From positions 47,797 through 111,796 of the forward strand of contig JAFDVQ010000012.1 of the NCBI GenBank assembly GCA_018268915.1: 64,000 nt of DNA. The letters run 5' to 3'. A program made the position numbers and the translations under genes. Shown here in pieces: positions 61,201 to 64,000 of this stretch. The notes beneath the pieces were generated by a model, which was given only the letters and a program-made list of their open reading frames with translations, was not told the DNA's origin and made no database searches. Position 1 is the stretch's first letter. Every line of letters starts with the position of its first letter. The stretch is from Acidobacteriota bacterium. Its GTDB lineage: Bacteria > Acidobacteriota > Terriglobia > Terriglobales > Acidobacteriaceae.

Positions 61201-61848
61201 GGCAAGAACGTGAATGTTCTCGTGCTCGACACGGAAGTCTATTCGAACACGGGCGGCCAGTCTTCGAAAGCAACTCCGCGCGGCGCAGTAGCGAAATTTG
61301 CTGCCAGTGGGAAGATGGTGAGCCGGAAAGATCTTGCGATGGAAGCGGTCAGCTATGGATACGTCTATGTAGCGCAGGTGGCACTCGGCGGCAATGACAG
61401 CCACGTGATCAAGGCGTTTCAGGAAGCTGAAGCTCACGAGGGGCCGTCGATCATCATCGCCTATTCAAGCTGTATTGCCCATGGCTACGACCTAGTGCAC
61501 GGCCTAGAGCAGCAGAAGCTGGCTGTTCAGTCCGGCTACTGGCCGCTGATGCGTTATAACCCCGCGCTTCGCAATGAAGGCAAGAATCCATTCCAGCTCG
61601 ATTCGCGTGCGCCTTCCATTCGGCTGAAGGACTACACCTATCGTGAAGCCCGCTACACCATGCTCGCACGCAGCAATCCCGAGCTGGCTGCTGAGTTATT
61701 GAAAGAAGCGCAGGACGATGTTGAGCGCCAGTGGCGCGTATACTCCGCGCGCGCCGGTATGCCCGGGCGCGGCGAGACGCCCCACATCGCGCCCGAAGAG
61801 AAGCCTGAAGAGAAACTGGCAGCGCCGCCTGCCGGAGGAACAAAATGA
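58222..61848 (+). CDS. nifJ: pyruvate:ferredoxin (flavodoxin) oxidoreductase
   Basis: 1208 residues, the full fused PFOR type. It converts pyruvate and CoA to acetyl-CoA and CO2, passing electrons to ferredoxin. The order is: N-terminal domain with AIYPITPSSPMAEWAD, the central transketolase-like domains with FTASQGLLLMIPNMYK, two 4Fe-4S clusters in CIQCGKCVMVCP and CTGCAVCVDVCP, a further CAGCGETPY, and the thiamine-diphosphate site GGDGWAFDIGFGG with DTEVYSNTGGQSSKATPRG. It overlaps the next gene by 4 bases. In acidobacteria this enzyme serves low-oxygen carbon flow. GAGG lies 8 bases before the ATG. Confidence 0.95.
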   Translation: MSDKQMIILDGNEAAASVAYRLSEVVAIYPITPSSPMAEWADQWRSEGKKNIWGALPIVEELQSEGGAAGALHGALQAGAFGTTFTASQGLLLMIPNMYKIAGELTPATMHVTARTLATHALSIFGDHSDVMACRSTGWAMLASNSVQEAHDLALIAQIATLESRIPFIHFFDGFRTSHEVDKIYPIEDETIRALLDDKYIIQFRQNALSPDRPVLRGSAQNPDVFFQAREACTPFHAAVPGIVQAVMNRFAAETGRAYHLFDYYGAADAERVIIVMGSGAEAAEEAVELLTKQGEKIGLLKVRLYRPFDASAFIAELPATVKSIAILDRCKEPGAAGEPLYQDVVTVLAEHSDKLPFAAMPAVIGGRYGLSSKEFTPAMVKGIFDALTKAAPKNHFTIGIEDDISHSSLSYDPNFSTEDPRTVRALFYGLGSDGTVGANKNSIKIIGDQTDNYAQGYFVYDSKKSGSMTTSHLRFGPNPIRSTYLITRASFIACHNFSFLEKINVLEAAMPGAVFLLNSPYTADEVWAKLPKSTQQEMIRKKIEFYVIDGYQVARDAGMGTRINTIMQTCFFAISGVLPREEAIEHIKKAIKKTYGKRGEAVVNKNFAAVDAALAHLHKVELPAAPSSEFDLIPSISPAAPDFVRNVLGEIAAGRGDLLPVSAIPAGGTFPTGTAQWEKRNIAQFIPEWDKDLCIQCGKCVMVCPHAVIRAKVYAPELGDKAPAAFKWAKPKWKGMENDRYTLQVAPEDCTGCAVCVDVCPVKSKSDASHKAINMVPQAPLREAERENWEYFLSLPEVDRTKLSHSQVKDLQLLQPLFEFSGACAGCGETPYIKLLTQLFGDRLYVANATGCSSIYGGNLPTTPYSQNSCGRGPTWANSLFEDNAEFGFGMRTALDQQKVFAETLVTRLAAAIGPELAAETVHASQKTEPEIEAQRERVKILKAKLAGLDSSDARNLLAIADTLVRKSVWILGGDGWAFDIGFGGLDHVLGSGKNVNVLVLDTEVYSNTGGQSSKATPRGAVAKFAASGKMVSRKDLAMEAVSYGYVYVAQVALGGNDSHVIKAFQEAEAHEGPSIIIAYSSCIAHGYDLVHGLEQQKLAVQSGYWPLMRYNPALRNEGKNPFQLDSRAPSIRLKDYTYREARYTMLARSNPELAAELLKEAQDDVERQWRVYSARAGMPGRGETPHIAPEEKPEEKLAAPPAGGTK

Positions 61849-62861
61849 TCGACGTATCCACGAAATATCTGGGTCTCAAACTGAACGGACCTATCGTCGT
61901 TTCTTCTACTCCGTTGTCGGAGTCGATCGACAATGTTCGCCGGATGGAAGATGCCGGCGCGTCGGCGATCGTCCTGACATCGCTCTTTGAGGAGCAACTC
62001 GCTCTGGAGTCGCGTGCGCTGGACGAAGATCTCTCGCGCGGTACGGAGTCATTTGCGGAGTCGCTCGGCTACCTGCCGGATTTGAACGACTACCGGATGT
62101 CGCACGAGATCTATCTCGAGCACATCCGGCGGTGCAAAGAGGCGGTCAACATTCCGATTCTCGCCAGCCTCAACGGCGTGACAACAGGGGGCTGGGTGCG
62201 CTTCGCTCAGGAGTCGGAACAGGCCGGAGCCGATGCGATTGAGCTGAATACCTTCGCGCTGGCGACCGACCGTAGCCAGACTTCGGGTGAACTGGAATCG
62301 CAGCTTCTTGAACTCGTCAGCAGCGTTTGCGACGCTGTCGAAATACCGGTTGCAGTCAAGTTGTCGCAGAACTTTACAAGTTTGCCGCATCTTGCGGCAA
62401 AAATAGAAGATGCGGGTGCTTCAGCGGTCGTCCTTTTCAATCGCTTCTACCAGCCTGATTTTGATATCGAAGGCTTGGAAGTTCGTCCCACGCTGCATTT
62501 CTCTACACCGTCGGAATTGCTCTCACGGCTTCACTGGGCTGCCATTCTATTCGGACATCTCAACATCGACATTGCAATTACTGGTGGAGTGCATTCGGCG
62601 GTGGATGTGATCAAGAGCATCATGGCAGGCGGCAATGTCGCTATGATGTGTTCCGCTCTCCACATTCACGGTATCGATCACATCGGCCGCGTTCTCTCGG
62701 ACTTGCAGTATTGGCTTGAGAAGCGCGAGTTTACCTCGCTGTCGCAGACTAGAGGCTGTCTGAGCCGCCGCTCCGTTCCGGATGTTTCGCCGTTCGACCG
62801 CGGCAACTATATCAAGACTCTCAGCTCTTACAGCCTTCGCCAGACGGTGGCAGCCTTCTAA
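61845..62861 (+). CDS. dihydroorotate dehydrogenase-like protein
   Basis: 338 residues of the flavin-dependent PyrD-like fold. YLGLKLNGPIVVSSTPLS at the start, ILASLNGVTTGGWVRFA, AIELNTFA, VAVKLSQNF and IAITGGVHSAVDVIKSIMAGG with VAMMCSALHIHG are the expected FMN-site strands. In many bacteria a PyrD-like gene of this kind directly follows nifJ; here the start overlaps the PFOR stop by 4 bases (ATGA), with GGAGGA just before. True pyrimidine enzymes carry a catalytic Cys or Ser in the loop after the second strand set; a Gly/Thr loop (NGVTTGG) is found here, so it is probably not a pyrimidine enzyme but a PFOR-linked flavoprotein. Confidence 0.86.
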   Translation: MIDVSTKYLGLKLNGPIVVSSTPLSESIDNVRRMEDAGASAIVLTSLFEEQLALESRALDEDLSRGTESFAESLGYLPDLNDYRMSHEIYLEHIRRCKEAVNIPILASLNGVTTGGWVRFAQESEQAGADAIELNTFALATDRSQTSGELESQLLELVSSVCDAVEIPVAVKLSQNFTSLPHLAAKIEDAGASAVVLFNRFYQPDFDIEGLEVRPTLHFSTPSELLSRLHWAAILFGHLNIDIAITGGVHSAVDVIKSIMAGGNVAMMCSALHIHGIDHIGRVLSDLQYWLEKREFTSLSQTRGCLSRRSVPDVSPFDRGNYIKTLSSYSLRQTVAAF

Positions 62862-62935
62862 TTGCCGACTTTTCCTGGGGAACCTGCGGCAGCTGCATTG
62901 TTCTGCAGTCGCCGTTGGTTTTTGAGGTCTCTATT

Positions 62936-63589
62936 TCAGACTGTCCGACGGTTTGCTTTCTCATGGAGCCATTGCTTCCAGCTATCCGGCAATGCTTGCA
63001 ACTTGAGGGCGCGACCTACCAATTCCGTGTCTTCGACGCCATAGTTTTTCGCGATGTACAGCTTTGTAATGGCTGAAACAGGGACGGATTCCGGCTCGCG
63101 ATCGAGCAGCACAATCTCATCATTCGCGGCAACTTCTCCTTCCCGTGTAACGGCTAGATAAAACCCTGTGCGACCGCTGGCGAGAAAACGCTTGACCATA
63201 TCATCCATTCCGAATCGAATGCCAAGCTTGTAGCACGGCAGGCGCGGCTGCGTAACGACAACCTCGCAAGTTCCAATCGCAAACCGGTCCCCTACCTGCA
63301 CAGATTCATCCAGCCCATCGATAGTGAAGTTCTCCCCGAAGATTCCGAGTGGGAGCGAATTGTTTTGAAGCTCCGCTTTCCAATAATCGTAGTGCGAAAT
63401 AGGGTAACAGTAGACGGCCTTGTGCTCACCACCGTGCACAGTCAGGTCGGACTGCTGATCTCCGTCCAGGTTGAGCTTCCGAAGATTAGTGCGGCCGGCC
63501 ACCGGCTCTTTATAGATGGACGTTGTCACGAGCTGGCCATGCCAATCGACTTTGCGCGGTAGACCGCAATTGACTGAGAGCAATCTCAT
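62936..63589 (-). CDS. MOSC-domain protein (YiiM-like)
   Basis: 217 residues. MOSC domains bind molybdopterin and carry out sulfur transfer or hydroxylamine-type reductions. Motifs: KLNLDGDQQSDLTVHGGEHKAVYCYP (cut as DGDQQSDLTVHGGEHKAVYC), LGIFGENFTIDGL, VVTQPRLPCYKLGIRF with the conserved Cys and a GRTGFYLAV strand. The length and start fit YiiM, which reduces N-hydroxylated bases with help from cysteine desulfurase-derived sulfur. The start is 18 bases below the stop of the incomplete membrane gene, so the two are probably an operon on the minus strand. Confidence 0.88.
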   Translation of the reverse strand: MRLLSVNCGLPRKVDWHGQLVTTSIYKEPVAGRTNLRKLNLDGDQQSDLTVHGGEHKAVYCYPISHYDYWKAELQNNSLPLGIFGENFTIDGLDESVQVGDRFAIGTCEVVVTQPRLPCYKLGIRFGMDDMVKRFLASGRTGFYLAVTREGEVAANDEIVLLDREPESVPVSAITKLYIAKNYGVEDTELVGRALKLQALPDSWKQWLHEKANRRTV

Positions 63590-63607
63590 CGTGAGTTTCT
63601 TCCCCGA

Positions 63608-64000
63608 TCATGAACCATCTGTGTTCTCTGCCTGCTTAGCGATTGTAAGGTTTTCAGCTTTGATCTCGAGGCGCAGCCGGTTGTATCCACTCATGTAGAT
63701 GTTCGCGACCCACACCAGGGCGAACTCCGAGACCACGAAACCTCGCCACCCGGAGTAGAGCATCTGAAAGTGTGTGAGGAACAGGAAGAGCGCCGTCACA
63801 TAATGGCTGAAGCAATATTCGCACGTGAAAAGGTAGAAGAATTTTCGCTGGTATAGCTGACGGCAGTTCTGGCTCCTGTCCTTGCAGAACTCGCGCGGCT
63901 CTCGAAAAATCTCCTCATGCGTGATGGTCCACGAGACGCAGGCTATGGCGAGGCTCAGCAGCAGGAGGGTGCTGAACTGGTGCGACAGGGGTTGGTCGAG
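63608..64000 (-). CDS. incomplete membrane protein running off the right edge
   Basis: The minus-strand frame ending at 63608 has no stop back to base 64000, so the 63-residue reading that starts at a GTG (63799) is only the tail. Reading upstream adds about 67 residues: a hydrophobic segment (FSTLLLLSLAIACVSWTI) at the edge, a charged loop (ITHEEIFREPREFCKDRSQN), then LYQRKFFYLFTCEYCFSHYV and membrane-type LFLFLTHFQMLYSGW, WRGFVVSEFALVWV. A CEYC pair lies near the membrane boundary. This is at least 130 residues with two or more membrane segments and no recognised family. It is followed 18 bases later by the MOSC gene. Confidence 0.75.
   Translation of the reverse strand, partial: LDQPLSHQFSTLLLLSLAIACVSWTITHEEIFREPREFCKDRSQNCRQLYQRKFFYLFTCEYCFSHYVTALFLFLTHFQMLYSGWRGFVVSEFALVWVANIYMSGYNRLRLEIKAENLTIAKQAENTDGS

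Noticed and set aside
1..64000. CRISPR arrays, insertion sequences, phage genes, tRNA or rRNA
   Set aside because: No regularly spaced repeats, no transposase or integrase motif, and no cloverleaf with a GGTTCRA arm at the right spacing was found on reading the window.

Overview
The window looks like chromosomal DNA of an acidobacterium, probably of the Acidobacteriaceae/Terriglobia. This is inferred from the GC-rich coding bias, the 949-residue duplicated permease of the acidobacterial ADOP type, several YXWGXW/TPR/secreted-hydrolase genes and frequent GTG/TTG starts; no 16S rRNA or other taxonomic marker is present. I see no rRNA, tRNA, CRISPR array, insertion sequence, integrase or phage gene. 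The window reads as ordinary chromosome packed in short operons with many 4-base start/stop overlaps.

Layout. 0.4-3.7 kb: a small conserved protein with a good sigma70-type promoter, then a tight ribBA-like / pnuC / nadR run (flavin and NAD precursor metabolism). The RibBA-like protein has lost key residues in both halves. 3.7-7.3 kb: a secreted GH79 heparanase-like hydrolase, a GAF protein, a deoxyhypusine synthase homologue without the catalytic lysine, and a lone Flp pilin. 7.5-9.7 kb (minus strand): a sugar-nucleotidyltransferase overlapping an AmgK-like kinase fused to a RapZ C-terminal domain, which looks like a cell-wall amino-sugar salvage module. 9.9-18 kb: YXWGXW protein, TPR protein, zinc-ribbon/PspC protein, alpha/beta hydrolase, lysA, a type-B carboxylesterase and two small proteins. 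18.3-24.2 kb: an HtrA/DegP protease, an M28 peptidase and a TolC-like outer-membrane efflux protein. 24.4-32.4 kb: truA, a hydrolase, an M20 peptidase, a secreted amidohydrolase, an EamA exporter, a GT1-type glycosyltransferase and a small membrane protein. 32.4-37.7 kb (minus strand): aroA (class II motifs), an RsbU-like phosphatase with two GAF domains, deoC, a SnoaL-like protein and hpt. 37.8-41.5 kb: lgt, then a four-PAS histidine kinase overlapping tail to tail with a receiver-only response regulator. 41.9-45.4 kb: a SprT-like metalloprotease, two small secreted helical proteins and a TPR protein. 45.6-51.2 kb: a secreted GH1 protein whose acid/base Glu is Met, two very small proteins and uvrA. 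51.2-57.9 kb: ADOP permease, DUF2127 protein, AI-2E-type transporter, DUF2236 protein and a 5'-3' exonuclease. 58.2-64.0 kb: a PFOR/NifJ and dihydroorotate-dehydrogenase-like operon, a MOSC protein and an incomplete membrane protein running off the right edge.

The most unusual points are: a RibBA with substitutions in both active sites inside an NAD-salvage operon; the kinase-RapZ fusion next to a MurU-like enzyme; a GH1 enzyme lacking its acid/base; a DHS homologue lacking its lysine; and the convergent overlap of a kinase and receiver gene. All functional calls come from reading motifs by eye; no database search was possible.
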